From NCBI RefSeq assembly GCF_963082655.1, contig NC_081553.1:211826117-211890116 (forward strand): a stretch of DNA of 64,000 nucleotides, in the 5' to 3' direction. This DNA comes from Stomoxys calcitrans. Taxonomy: Eukaryota; Arthropoda; Insecta; Diptera; Muscidae. Positions 1 through 11,200 of the stretch are shown here, piece by piece. Position 1 is the stretch's first letter, and each line of letters opens with the position of its first letter. The notes beneath the pieces were generated by a model. The model did no database searches and was not told where the DNA came from. It saw nothing but the letters and a program-made list of their open reading frames with translations. A program made the position numbers and the translations under genes.

Positions 1-130
1 GATCAATATTTCGAGGTGTTACAAACGGAATGACTAGATTAGTACACCCCATCCTATAGTGGTGGGCATAAAATGAGCGCAGAAGATCGAGGCGCTTGGA
101 ACGCTTTTCTACGTTCGGCTAGTGGAAAAA
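1..130. repeat. Fragment of an abundant dispersed fly repeat
   Basis: The opening bases, with the motif cgaggtgttacaaacggaat, recur almost unchanged at 9909-9985 and 24546-24628 and in decayed form near 14505. All copies end in a GTGG...TATAAAA tail. It is a high-copy interspersed repeat whose class cannot be decided from the sequence. Confidence 0.7.
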
Positions 131-160
131 ATATTCTGTCATAGCCAATTAAAGTAAATA

Positions 161-1000
161 AGTAAGGAAATTTTGTCAAAACTTCATTTCTCTAAAAATA
201 TTTTTTTGAAAATTTCATTTCTAGAGAAAATTTTGTCAAAATTTCATTTCTATGGAAAACTTTAGCAAAATTTCAAATTTCGAAAGCAAAACAACAAAAA
301 CCTTTCAAAGAGTCTCAGCTATGTGGTATGTTAAATGTATTGGGGGCGGGCTCAATGATCGCGATTTCACCCTTTGTCAAAGGGCTCATCAGATTGCATG
401 CCACCAAAAGATTACATGCTTCCACCTACTCACTCATTAGTGAGCAGTGCAATGATAGAAGCTCACTAATGAGTGAACAGGTGGAAGCGAGTAATCTTTT
501 GGTGGCATAGCAATCTGATGAGCCCTCTGTGGCATAGCAATCTGATGAGCCCACTGTGGCATAGCAATCTGATGAGCCCACTGTGGCATAGCAATCTGAT
601 GAGCCCACTGTGGCATATCAATCTGATGAGCCCTCTGGCAAAAGGCGAAATTTTGTCAAAACTTCAAATTTAGTCAAGATTTCATTTATTTTAAAAATGT
701 TGTCAAAATTTCATTTGTTTTTAAAAATGTTGTCTAAATTTAATTTCTTTTGAAAATGTTGTCTTAATTCCTTTTCTGTAGAAAGTTTTGTCAAAATTTC
801 ATTTCTATAGGAAAATTTTTCAAAATGTCATTTTTATAAGAAATGTTTTCAAAATTTCATTTCTATAGAAAATTTTGTCAAAATTTCATTTCTATGGGAA
901 ATTTTGTCAAAATTTCATTTCTATAGGAAATTTTGTCGAAATTTAATTTCTATAGAAAATTTTGTAAAAATTTTAGACTTTTTCGACTAGTTGTGATAAA
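161..1000. repeat. AT-rich tandem repeat of about 30 bp
   Basis: Degenerate head-to-tail copies of a unit of about 30 bp built on aattttgtcaaaatttcatt run from 161 to about 290 and again from 645 to 970. The array is split by the hairpin element at 366-640. Related A/T-rich units reappear around 20440-20900. No coding potential is seen. Confidence 0.75.
366..640. mobile_element. Foldback-like hairpin element with 27 bp internal repeats
   Basis: Bases 382-445 and 461-525 are near-perfect inverted repeats of about 64 bp around a 15-nt loop. The right arm is followed by four further tandem copies of a 27 bp unit (gtggcatagcaatctgatga plus 7 bases) to about 635. The last copy ends in a sequence that mirrors the outer left arm (cctttgtcaaagggctcatc). 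Long arms with tandem units near the ends are typical of foldback-type DNA elements. No transposase is present, and the short reading frames here are by-products of the repeats. Confidence 0.6.
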
Positions 1001-1231
1001 ACAAATTTCGAAGAAAATTCATTTAATTTATTTTTTAATGTTTATTGCCTTATAAGTGTTAAAAAGAATTCATTATTTTTATTCAGATAAACTGGTTTTT
1101 AGAATGCATTAGTCATACAAAGAAAGCCAAAAAAAATGTATCTTACTCATTTGATTAGAGTTGTATGGACCAAACATCATTTCCATCACCTTCTGATTTA
1201 GTGTTTGCTGTTTTTTGTTCTCTTTTTTTAG

Positions 1232-4200
1232 GGTCCCAAAGATGCTCCAAACTATTACATAGCCTGCCAAGCACCAATGGATGCAACTGTTGAGGATTTC
1301 TGGCGCATGATTTGGGAACAACAATCTCGTGTTATTATCCAAGCTACTGATCTCATCGAGAATGGCGTCGAGAAATGTGCTGAGTATTTGCCACCTTCGG
1401 TGACCTTGGACAATCATTCAACATTTGGTGATTTCCAAGTGACTTTGCAAAATCGTGAAGTCAAAGATAAATATGCCATTTCGACTATTCTATTGAAAAA
1501 TACCGGCGAAAATAATGCCACCCGAGAATTGACTCATTACTGGTATAAATGGCCGGAAACGGGTGTACCCTTGGAGGAGGCACCCATTATTGCCATGCTA
1601 TTGGAGGCACGTTCTTCTCTCATTAGTTATGCCATTGAACAGGCTAATGAAGATAAAGAAAATAAGAGTTCAAGTGCAACGCTGAAATCAGCGGAAGAAG
1701 GCACAGCATCAGCAGTGGTAAATGGCGGCGGTGGAGCAACAGGAAAGGAAGGCGGTGATGGTAGTAGTAATGGTGGTAATAATGGTGAAATAAATGGCAA
1801 TATATCGATGGTGCCTATTAAAAAGACTGCTAGAAATCAAGGGTAAGTTACAGGGTTTGGCGGGGAGTAACATAATATGCAACTTGATTATGTAAAAAAC
1901 CAACGCGCAGTGACCCAAAAAGGAAAAGAAGTAGAAATACGTCACCACATGGGTGAAATGGTAGTGCGAATGGATAGTTTTAGTCCCCTTTCTCTAGCGA
2001 AGGGGTATACTTACTCCCTTTCCCTTGCGAAAAGGTAGATTTAGTACCCCACTTCCCCTGCGGAAGAGTAGTATTAGAACCCTTTCTCTGGCAAAAAGGT
2101 AGTTTTAGCACCTTTTTCTTTGGAAAAGGGTACTAAAAGGTTCGTACCCTTTCTCATAGGAAAGAGTAGTATTAGCACCCTTTTCATTGGACAATGGAAA
2201 AGGGTAGTTTTAGAATTCTTTTCCTTGGAATAGGGTTGTTTTAGTACCCTTTTCCTTGTGAAGAGGTCATTTTATTACCCTTTCTCTCGGTAAATTGTAC
2301 TTTTAGTACCCTTTCCTTGACAAAAGGTGTTTTTTGGTATTCTTAGAAAAGGGTAGTTTTAGTATCCTCTCCCTTGGGAACATGTGGTTTTAATAACCTT
2401 TCCTTGAGGATAGGATAGGATAGTACTATTTCTCTTGGGGAAGGGTAGTTTTATTACTCTTTTCTTTGCGAAGGGGTTGTTTTGGTACCCTTTCTCTGCC
2501 GAAAGGGTAGATTTAGTACCCTTTTCCTAGGGGAAGGGTAGTTGTAGTATCCTTTTCTTTGGGGAAGGATAGTTTTAGTATCCTTTTCCTTGGTTCCCTT
2601 TCTCTTATGGAAGGTTAGTTTTAGTAACCTTTCCCTTGTGGAAATTTAGTTTTAGTACACGTTTCCTTGCAAAAGGGTAGTTTAAGTACTCTTTTCCTTG
2701 GGAAAGATTAGATTTAGTAACCTTTTCCTTGGGGAAGGGTAGTTTTAGTCCCCTTTTCTTGGGGATGGGTAGTTTTAGTACCCTTTTCTTTGGGGAAGGG
2801 TAGTTTTAGTATCTTTCTCTACAGAAAGGGTAGAATTAATACTTTCTCTACCGAAGGGGTAGATTTATTATCCTTTCTATACCGAAAGGGTAGATTTAGT
2901 ACCCTTTCTCTACCGAAAGGGTCGATTTCGTAACCGTTCTCTTGGGAAAGGGTAGATTTCGTACCCTTTCTCATAGGAAAGGGTAGTATTAGCTCCCTTT
3001 AAATTGGACAATGGAAAAGGGTAGTTTTAGAATTCTTTTCCTTGGAATTTTATTACCCTTTCTCTCGGTAAATTGTACTTTTAGTACCCTTTCCTTGCCA
3101 AAAGGTGTTTTTTTGTATTCTTGGATAAGGGTAGTTTTAGTATCCTCTCCCTTGGGAACATGTGGTTTTAATAACCTCTCCTTGATGATAGGATAGAATA
3201 GTACTATTTCTCTTGGGAAAGGGTAGTTTTATTACTATTTTTCTTGCGAAGGGGTTGTTTTAGTACCCTTTCTCTGCCGGAAGGGTAGATTTAGTACCCT
3301 TTTCCTAGAGGAAGGGTAGTTGTAGTATCCTTTTCTTTGGGGAAGGATAGTTTTAGTATCCTTTTCCTTGGGGAAGGGTAGTTTTATTATACTTTTCCTT
3401 GGGGAGAGGTAGTTTGTCTACTCTTTTTTTCCTTGGGGAATGGTAGTTTTAGCACCCTTTGCCTTGGGGAAGGGTAGTTTTAGCACCCCTTTCTTTGAGA
3501 AAGGGTAGTTTTAGTAACCTTTTCCTTGAGGAGGTGTAGTTTTAGTACCCTTTGCCTTGGAGAAGGGTAGTTTTAGCACCCTTTGCCTTGGGAAAGGGTA
3601 GTTTCAGCACCCTTTGCCTTGGGGAAGGGTAGTTTTAGTACCCTCTTCCTTGAGGAAGGATAGTTTTAGTACCCTTTTTCTTGGGGGAGGGTAGTTTTAG
3701 TAACCCTTTCCTTGAGGAAGGGTAGTTTTAGTACCCTTTGCCTTGGGGAAGGATAGTTTTAGCACCCTTTGCTTTGGGGAAGGGTAGTTTTGTACTCTTC
3801 TCCTTGGAAAAGCGTGGCTTTAGTGCCATTTTCCTTGGAAAAGGGTTCTCTTAGTACTATTTTCCTTTGAAAAGGGTAGTTTTGTTGCCTTTTTGCTTTG
3901 GAAAAGGGTAGTTTTAGTACCATTTTCCTTGGGAACGGTAGTTTTAGTACCATTTTCCTTGGGAACGGTAGTTTCAGTACCCTTTCTCTTGTGGAAAGTT
4001 AGTTTAAGTACCCTTTCCCTTGTAGAAGGTTAGTTTTAGTAACCTTGTGGAAGGGTAGTTTTAGTAACCTTGTGGAAGGGTAGTTTTAGTACCCGTTTCC
4101 TTGGAAAAGGGTAGTTTTGTTGCTTTTTTGCTTTGGAAAAGGGTAGTTTTAGTACCATTTTTCTTGGATGTGGGTCGTTTTAGTAGCTTAATTTCCCTTG

Positions 4201-5546
4201 AAAAGGGTAGTTTTAGTACCCTTTCCCTTGTGGAAGGTTAGTTTTAGTACCCTTTCCCTTGTGGAAGTTTAGTTTTAGTACCCTTTCCCTTGTGGAAGGT
4301 AAGTTTTAGTACCCTTTCCCTTGTGGAAGGTTAGGTTTAGTACCCTTTCCCTTGTGGAATGGTAGTTTTAGTACTTTTTCTCTTTTGGAAAGATAGTTTT
4401 AGTACCTTTTATCTTTTGAAGAGTTAGTTTTAGTACTATTTTCCTTGAAGGTAGTTTTAGTAACCTTTTACTTGGAAATGGGTAGTTTTAGTATCCTTTT
4501 CCTTGGGGATGGGTAGTTTTAGTACCCATTTCCTTGGGGAAGGGTAGTTTTAGTACCCTTTGACTTGTGGAAGGGTAGTTTTAGCATCCTTTTTTTGGGA
4601 AGGATAGTTTTAGTACCTTTTTTCTTGGGAAAGGGTAGTTTCAGTGCCCTTTACCTAAGACGAGGGTTGTTTTAGTACTCTTTCCCTTGGGAGAAGATAA
4701 TTTCAATACCCAAGATAAAAGGTACTGAAACCACTCTTTCCCAAGAAAGAGGGTACTATAACTATATTTTCCTAAGGAAAAGGTTACTGAAACCACCCTT
4801 TCCCAAAGAAAAGGGGACTAAAAATTTACTTCCCCATGAGAAATGGTACTAAAGCTACCCTTTCCTAAGATAAAGGGTACTAAAGCTACGCTTTCCAAAG
4901 GAAAAGGGTAGTTAAACTACCATTTCTCAGAGATTACGTACGCTACCCTTTCCGAAAAAAACCCTTTCTTAAGTTAAAGGGGTCCTATAACTGCCCTTTC
5001 GCAAGGGAAAGTGAACTAAAGCTACCCTTTCCAAGTGAGTATAGCTATAATTTTGCAACGGAAAGGGTACTAAGGCTACCTTCTTAAAATAAAAAGGCGC
5101 AAAAACTACTCTTCCACAAAATTTTTAAATATTTATTAAATCAATATACAAGTCCATAGATGTTACATTCAACTTTGGATCATTGCCGACCTGAAATCTA
5201 AACCATTTTTGTTGCTTCTAATATTTTGCATGCCCTAACACCATGTGATTGTTTTGTGTCTGTATAACTTTATGTTTTTGTCTATTTTTTCTTTCTTCTC
5301 TGATCTTTTAGTCCCTTAACTGTCCACTGCTCTCCAGGTACTGGTCGAACGGGTACAATTATTGCCTGTGACATTGCCATACGGAGTTTGGAAACGCCAA
5401 AACGTACCGTAGACATACCGCACATAGTCTACTATGTGAGACGTGGTCGAGCCAGTGCTGTCCTAACCAAGGAACAATATGAATTTATCTATAAAGTGGC
5501 TAATATGTATGGAGCCAAAATATCGAATCCTAGCAGTTACAATTGA
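1232..5546 (+). CDS. Receptor-type protein tyrosine phosphatase, last two exons (partial gene)
   Basis: The visible exons are 1232-1842 and 5312-5546, joined in phase 2, giving 281 codons and a TGA. The 5' part of the gene lies outside the window. The first exon follows a good pyrimidine tract and carries the PTP core region (YYIACQAP, FWRMIWEQQS). The WPD loop is replaced by WPE (KWPETGVP). A Gly/Ser/Asn-rich stretch of about 65 residues then follows, absent from ordinary PTP domains. The second exon carries the active-site signature HCSPGTGRTGT, with Cys and Arg intact, and ends VANMYGAKISNPSSYN. The Q-loop reads LTKEQY rather than QTxxQY. PTP domains dephosphorylate phosphotyrosine, but the changed acid loop and Q-loop suggest weak or altered activity. 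I infer a Drosophila CG42327-like receptor PTP from memory only. The class call is secure; the orthology is not. Confidence 0.85.
1965..5105. repeat. Intronic minisatellite, about 31 bp unit, with a strand switch
   Basis: About 3.1 kb of degenerate copies of a unit of about 31 bp (gggtagttttagtacccttt followed by tccttggggaa) fill most of the last PTP intron. From 1965 to about 4690 the units read in this orientation. From about 4700 to 5090 they read as the reverse complement (ggtactaaaactaccctttc). An irregular higher-order copy is visible: the stretch after 2151 recurs after 2968, offset about 817 bp. Each unit also contains two small palindromes (GGGTA...TACCC and CCTTT...AAGGG). Short reading frames inside it are artefacts. 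Confidence 0.9.
5312..5546 (+). CDS. Terminal PTP exon carrying the HCx5R active site
   Basis: The exon starts after the acceptor TTTTAG at 5306-5311. Its first base completes a Gly codon begun by the GG that ends the previous exon at 1842, so phase 2 joins correctly. It encodes PLTVHCSPGTGRTGT, the P-loop of the phosphatase, then RRGRASAVLTKEQYEF and a short C-terminus. The stop codon TGA is at 5544-5546. There is no second (D2) phosphatase domain downstream, so the protein ends just after this domain. Confidence 0.88.
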
Positions 5547-6250
5547 AAGATAAATAAAGGCATCGAATAGAAAGAAATGCATTCAAACCCCTTAAGTGCC
5601 TTTATTCCAACACTCACTTGGCTAGAGAACCAACAGCAGCAACAATTAGCTGCTTTAGTCATTACAATACATATAAACAAATTAATTTTTAATCTTTTTT
5701 TTTATTTTAAATTGTTAATAATATAAAATAAAAATATACATAGACATTTTGTGTATAGTAAAATTATGAAGAAAATGCAGCTTTATCAAAATTTGGTGAG
5801 ACATTTTGTTACTCCAATTTCAAAATCAAAATGCCTACCAAACAAAACAAAAAAAAAACACTAAACCTAAAAAATATTTATTTATAATTTTCTCTGTAAA
5901 GTTTTTATGCAACATTTAATTGTTATGTATTAATTCCTCTTTTTGTGATATTATAATTATTGTTTAATTAAAACAAAAACAAATGAGTTAAAAGTCGTCT
6001 TCTCTGTCTTCTGTATAGTTACTTTCTGTTTCTTTTGTATATTTGCAAAAAAAAGAAAATAAAACCAGCAACATTTCGATATTTCTAGTTTTATAAGTAT
6101 TGATTGTTTATTTGTAAATAGCTATCAATTTATATATAAATTTATAAAATATTTAGACATATTTATGTACACAAACACCCGCTATTGTAATGGTTTATTA
6201 AAGATAATTAAAAGTGATGATTTAATACATGCGAACGTGTTTAAAAAACA
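5547..6250 (+). other. Presumed 3' UTR and flank of the PTP gene
   Basis: This is AT-rich noncoding sequence directly after the PTP stop. AATAAA-type signals occur at 5553-5558, near 5725 and at about 6058-6063, so the transcript could end at several places. No other feature is recognised. Confidence 0.5.
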
Positions 6251-6339
6251 ATTGATTTTTGATGGTTTGGAGGAGAGGCAGGTATTTAGACATACAAAAT
6301 TCAAAGTATACTTTTAGGCGCTATTTGTATATTAGAGGT

Positions 6340-6785
6340 GTGTTTTATTTACCCATTAAGCGGATTTTTTTTTTCTCGTTTAGTTTGTATGGAGAAAAAT
6401 GCTATTCTCGATTAGCTAAGCGGCCAATCTTATTGCCGTTTATTAAAATATATGGTGTCATTATAGTTTGTATGGAGAAAATTGTTGTTCCCGATTATTT
6501 AAGGGGGCAATCTTATCGCCGTTTATTAAAATATATGGTGTCATCATTCAATTTGAATGACAGAACTAAAAGAGGAAGAACGCAATATATTTATTCAATG
6601 AATTTTAATAAAATTGTGTTTATGAACTCCGAGTAACATTTATTTACAATTAAAATGATTTAATTTGTTTGTTTTGTTGATTATTTCGAATGTTTGTCAG
6701 AGCTGCCAACGTTCAAGTACAAAGAGCGTTTTATTTATCCATAAACTAGCGAATCCGCTAGACGGTAAATAAAACAACACAATTA
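6340..6785. mobile_element. Nonautonomous inverted-repeat element with an 83 bp internal duplication
   Basis: The left end (tgtgttttatttacccatta, then agcggatt) is mirrored at 6754-6783 (aatccgctagacggtaaata, then aaacaacaca). Within it, 6381-6463 and 6464-6546 are direct copies of an 83 bp unit. At 6728-6775 a 48 bp imperfect hairpin starts and ends with gttttattta and taaataaaac. The frame at 6259-6636 is a read-through of these repeats and not a gene. The target-site duplication is unclear. Confidence 0.5.
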
Positions 6786-7249
6786 TTAAACACAAAACCA
6801 ACATTTTTATACCCACTATCATGGTCATTCTGTTTATGACACTTCAAAATATCGATTTGAGGCCCCATAAAGCAGAATAATATGATTATTGTCCCGACAT
6901 TCTATTCTAATTGTTAGCTGAAATTATGAACGAAGTGTATTGTTGTAACTTCAAACATATGTTTGTGGTAAGTATGGTTAAAAATCGGTGCATAACCTGA
7001 TATACGTAGCTCCGATATAATCCCCTGGACCCAATTGTTATCCGATTTGGCTGAGATTTTGCACTTAGTGTTCTGTTATGACTTCCAACATTCGTGGTAA
7101 GTATGATCCAAGCCTGGTCTTAAGCCTCCAAGCTTCAATTATTGGCTGATTTGGCAATGATTCATCCATGGTGAAGGGTATATAAGATTCGATCCATGGT
7201 GAAGGGTATATAAGATTCGGCCCGGCCGAACTAAACACGCTTTTATTTG
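6786..7249. repeat. Dispersed fly repeat, with a short tandem at its end
   Basis: This stretch has the style of the 'gggagctatatc' repeat family found throughout the window. The motif gaagggtatataagattcg occurs twice in tandem near 7170-7225, next to ggcccggccgaactaa. The same end occurs in the other orientation near 10770-10805. No gene is seen. Confidence 0.6.
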
Positions 7250-7706
7250 TAAATTTTTTTTTGCACAAGACAGTGCTATATGCCACACAGCACGTGTAAC
7301 AATGGACTTATTGAGAGGCGAGTTCGGTGAACATTTTAATTCACGTTCGGGACCGGTCAATTGGCCGCCTAAATCGTGCGATTTAACGCCTTTAGACAAT
7401 TTTTTGTGGGGCTATGTTAAATCTCATGTCTAAATAGGCAAGCCCTATTCAATTGACGCATTGGAAGACAACATTGAAGCATTTATTCGTGAGATACCGG
7501 CCGAAATGTTGGAAAGAGTATGCCAAAATTGGACTAACCGGATGGACCATTTGAGGCGCAGTCACGGTCAACATTCGCATGAAATAATCTTCAAACATTA
7601 AATTGCATGAACCGTACTAACGATTCAAACAAAGATTTCATGCATTTTTCTAACTTTTGTGGTTTTTTGAATAACTTTCCTATAGCTCTTAAAAAAATCA
7701 CCCTTT
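7250..7706 (+). pseudogene. 3' half of a mariner-type transposon (transposase remnant)
   Basis: A + frame reads the C-terminal part of a DDE transposase: AICHTARVTMDLLRGEF, then CDLTPLDNFLWGYVKSHV, then DALEDNIEAFIREIPAEMLE and a terminal IIFKH. It is broken by a TAA after KSHV near 7431. The right terminus aaaaaaatcaccctttt near 7690-7706 matches the ends of the mariner derivatives at 14699 and 27373, so it probably belongs to the same family. The 5' half is missing. Confidence 0.75.
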
Positions 7707-7734
7707 TTATAGTGCATATACATATATTCTAGAA

Positions 7735-8165
7735 CGTCATTTTAAGTCGGTCTAGCAGCTGTTGAAAGCACGCTAACTTTCGAAGGAGTAAAGCTGAAAT
7801 TTTGCATAAAAGCTTATTGATGTAGGTCGGTTGTAATTTTACATGGTCCAAAACGGTACATGTCTAGATATAGTTTCCTATATGGAAACCGATCTCCAGA
7901 TTATACTTCTTATGTCTTTCGAGAGCACAATTCTTATCCAACTTGGTTGACATTCTGCACGATGTTGTTTCCTATGACCCTCAACAAGTGTACAATGTAT
8001 TGTCCGAATCAGTCAAAAACCTCATATAGCTCCTCATATAGCGACCTTCCATTATCACTTTCTAAGTTTCTGCCTATAAGAGCAACCGTGCAAAGAACTT
8101 GACAATTGCGATTAATGGAGGGTATATAAGATACGGCCCAGGCGAACTTAACATGGCAAGGATCG
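7735..8165. repeat. Dispersed fly repeat
   Basis: The sequence resembles the 'gaccgatttggaccatacttgg / gggagctatat' family. It ends near 8110-8155 with ggtatataagatacggccca, like the block at 7190-7240. It is decayed, and no coding sequence is supported. Confidence 0.5.
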
Positions 8166-9240
8166 CTACACCCACATGCATGTATGTGACTACAACAAAA
8201 ACAGCGGATAACCACCGATATTCTCACCAGGGTTTGAATCCAAATATTCTTCGTTGAAGTCAAACATCCCTTACTTTGCGCTACGGTGCCCTGTCATATT
8301 TATATGGCCCAATTATCGCATTACCTCACAAAATACGCTTGATAATATTTTGTGTGCGATGGAAAAGAGTTTGGTACCTCTGAAGTTGGCACATGCTGTT
8401 TTGACTGGTTTTTTGTGCAATGGGCACGTTATACGTAGATTCCAATCTTCGCTAATGCATCATTCCAACCTAATTTTATCAACACATATTATGCATGTAA
8501 CAAAGAGGATTGAAATAACAGAGAAATTTTTGAGCTCTCAACATTTACTAACAAATGCCAAGCTTATAGGTGTCGCAGTATACACTTATAAGGTGAGGTC
8601 ATGCGAACAGCTGAATACAATTTTTTTTATATTTGTTTAGATTTTGCAGTAACTCTAAAAAAAACCGTGTTATAATGGTGAAAATACAAATATAAAAAAA
8701 CATTTGAAGTTGTAAAACAAAGTTTATTTCTAGAGCCTCTTTGACAATTTAATTTGCGACATTTGCCACTCAAGGTAGTTTCTTTGGGGGTAGATTTTTG
8801 TGCTAATAACGTTACCTCTTAATTGTATCATGTAGGTGTCGGTAATCAAATGATTATTTTTCAAAGCAAGCCAGATCTGCCCAAAAAAATAAAAAACTCA
8901 AATTTACAGCAAAAAGAAAAGAAATAAAAGAAAGAAAGATACACATATTGGAAGCTAAGACTGCCGAAATCCTATATATGTGCATTACACCATAGTTTCC
9001 TTTGCGGGAGAGACAATAATAGATATTTAGAAAATGCATGCGCCTCAAATTTCATGACATTGAGAGCAGCGGCCTAATTCTCGCATCCGCAATCGACTTA
9101 TTATGATCGAGTTTCGCATTTTTTGGATTAGGGCATCCGTTATCGATTAATTCTATACGAAACTTCGAACAGTGCGAGTTTTTGCCCGCATCAATTTACC
9201 TACCGTAAATAACAAATTTTCGCCTTTTTTAGAAACTAAT
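8166..9240. other. No recognisable gene
   Basis: I see only scattered short frames, the longest 128 codons at 8254-8640. They have no recognisable domain, no credible splice context and repeat-like neighbours. AT-rich spacer. Confidence 0.4.
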
Positions 9241-9990
9241 AAGGAAAGGCAAAAGTCGGGCGGTGCCGACTTTATAATGCCCTACACCTACCCTATAGGT
9301 ACAAAGTTGGAGCTATGTCTAATTCTAAATCAATTTTGATGGGCCTTGTCGAATTACTTCAAATCGGAGGAGAAAATATATATGAGAGCTATGTCGAGCT
9401 AAGTCGCCGAGAAGCGCGCTGTAAAAATGTTGGCAAGTTTGGTCGATAAATGCGCTTGCAGTGGCTCTAGGAGTGAAAATCGGGCAATATATATATATGA
9501 GAGCTATATCTAAATCTGAACCGATTTCCAGGGGCTCAAGAAGTCAAATCGGGAGATCGGTTTATATAGTAGCTATATCAGGTTATATACCAATTTAGAC
9601 CATACTAGGCATAGTTGTTGGAAGTCAAGACAGAATACAATGTGCAAAATTTTAGCCAAATTTTACTAGAATTATGGCTTCCAGGGGCTCAAGAAATCAA
9701 ATCGGGAGATCGGTTTATATGGGAGCTATATCCAAATCTGAACCGATATGGCCCATTTACAATTCTTAACGACCTACATCAATAAGAAGTACAAGTACAA
9801 AATTTCAAGCAGCTAGCTTAAACGCGTTCGATCGCCATCGTGATTTTTACAGAAGGTCGACTCAGAATGTCGAGACGATAAAGTATATATAAACTTTTTG
9901 GGGTCTTAGATCAATATTTCGAGGTGTTACAAACGGAATGACTAGATAAGTATACCGCCATCCTATGGTGGTGTGTATAAAAATGATCCC
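9240..9990. repeat. Long copy of the dispersed 'gagagctatatc' repeat
   Basis: It begins with ggcaaaagtcgggcggtgcc and runs through repeated motifs (gagctatatctaaatctgaa, gggctcaagaaatcaaatcg). It ends with the gatcaatatttcgaggtgtt tail also seen at base 1, followed by a GTGG...TATAAAA end. This is the most complete copy in the window. Confidence 0.65.
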
Positions 9991-10745
9991 TTTAGCGCAT
10001 TCTGTATCTTTAACAGATTTTTAACTCCCTCTTTACAAGAAGAAATGCCTGAACCAAAACCCCTAGTCTCGTGTTTTATTCTTGAGTAAATTTCCACTTC
10101 ATTTCGACCCCTGAGTGCCTTGTTTTACTCACACTCACGCATTTTCATTTCTCTTTACTGCCTAGGGAAAATTAAGAAACTTCAACTGAACCACCTGAAC
10201 CACAACCTGTCACCGCCCTAACACAAGACCATTTAAAACATACACACACACATAACTGCATAAAAGAAACCATTGTTACCGTTTGCTAATCAGTGAGTGA
10301 GTGAGTGGTCAATGATAAGAAATACATATATGCATACTATTTTTAAATAAAGGTATTTGTATGAAAATGAAAATTATCATTAAGAAATCTATATACACAG
10401 GTAAGAATTTTGTCACCAAATCGCATAAATACTTGGAAAATATCATAAGCTATTTTTTTTTTTAATCAAATTTTATATTTTTACCGGATATTTGGGCAAT
10501 GGGCCCTTAGATTAAAATGGTAGTTGCTTAAGTTATGACTGTTCAGTTCATTTATTGAACTGACAAGAGATAAGATATGGGCTACAAGTCATGAGCACAC
10601 ATGGTTACCTACCGTTTCTTATGTATGACAAATGACCATAGCACCCGAAAAATTAAAATTTAAAAAATTCAGGTTTTTTTGTATTTTTGAAGGTTGAGTC
10701 TTTTTATTATTTATTATATAGGTATCAACCTGAAAATATTTTCAA
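9991..10745. other. Gene-free AT-rich spacer
   Basis: No coding region, RNA gene or clear transposon end was recognised in this stretch. Confidence 0.4.
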
Positions 10746-11200
10746 TATGAAATGAAACAAGTGAAAGCGTGCGAAGTTCGGCCGGGCCGAATCTTATATA
10801 CCATGGATCGCATTTGTTAAATTCCTTTCTCGGACAACGGATGAAATTTGCAGTGCTATTAAAGCTTTATCAGGTTATGGCCATACTTGGTTATAATGTT
10901 GGAAACCATAGTCATTGAGCAAAATTTCTGCCAAATCGGTTTATATGAGAGATATATTAGGGTATAAAGCAATTTTGACCATACTTGGGATAGTTGCTGG
11001 AAGCCAAACAAAAAAATGCATGCAAAATTTCAGCTTAATCGAATAATGGTTGCTCACTCTAGAGGCTCAAGAAGTTAAGACCCCAGATCTATATATATAT
11101 ATCCGTTTATGAACCGATTTAGACCATACTTGGCATAGTTGCTGGAAGACGAAACAAAACGCTGCATGCAAAATTTCAGCTTAACACCACTTAAAAAGGG
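10746..11200. repeat. Dispersed repeat beginning aagttcggccgggccgaatc
   Basis: This is the same repeat as at 7140-7240, in the opposite orientation. It is followed by degenerate units of the type ggcatagttgctggaag and gtttatatgagagatatat. Confidence 0.6.

Noticed and set aside
1965..5105. CRISPR-like repeated array
   Set aside because: Units are contiguous and degenerate with no unique spacers, in an intron of an animal gene. It is a minisatellite.
6259..6636. 125-codon frame in + orientation
   Set aside because: It arises from an 83 bp tandem duplication inside an inverted-repeat element and has no recognisable domain.
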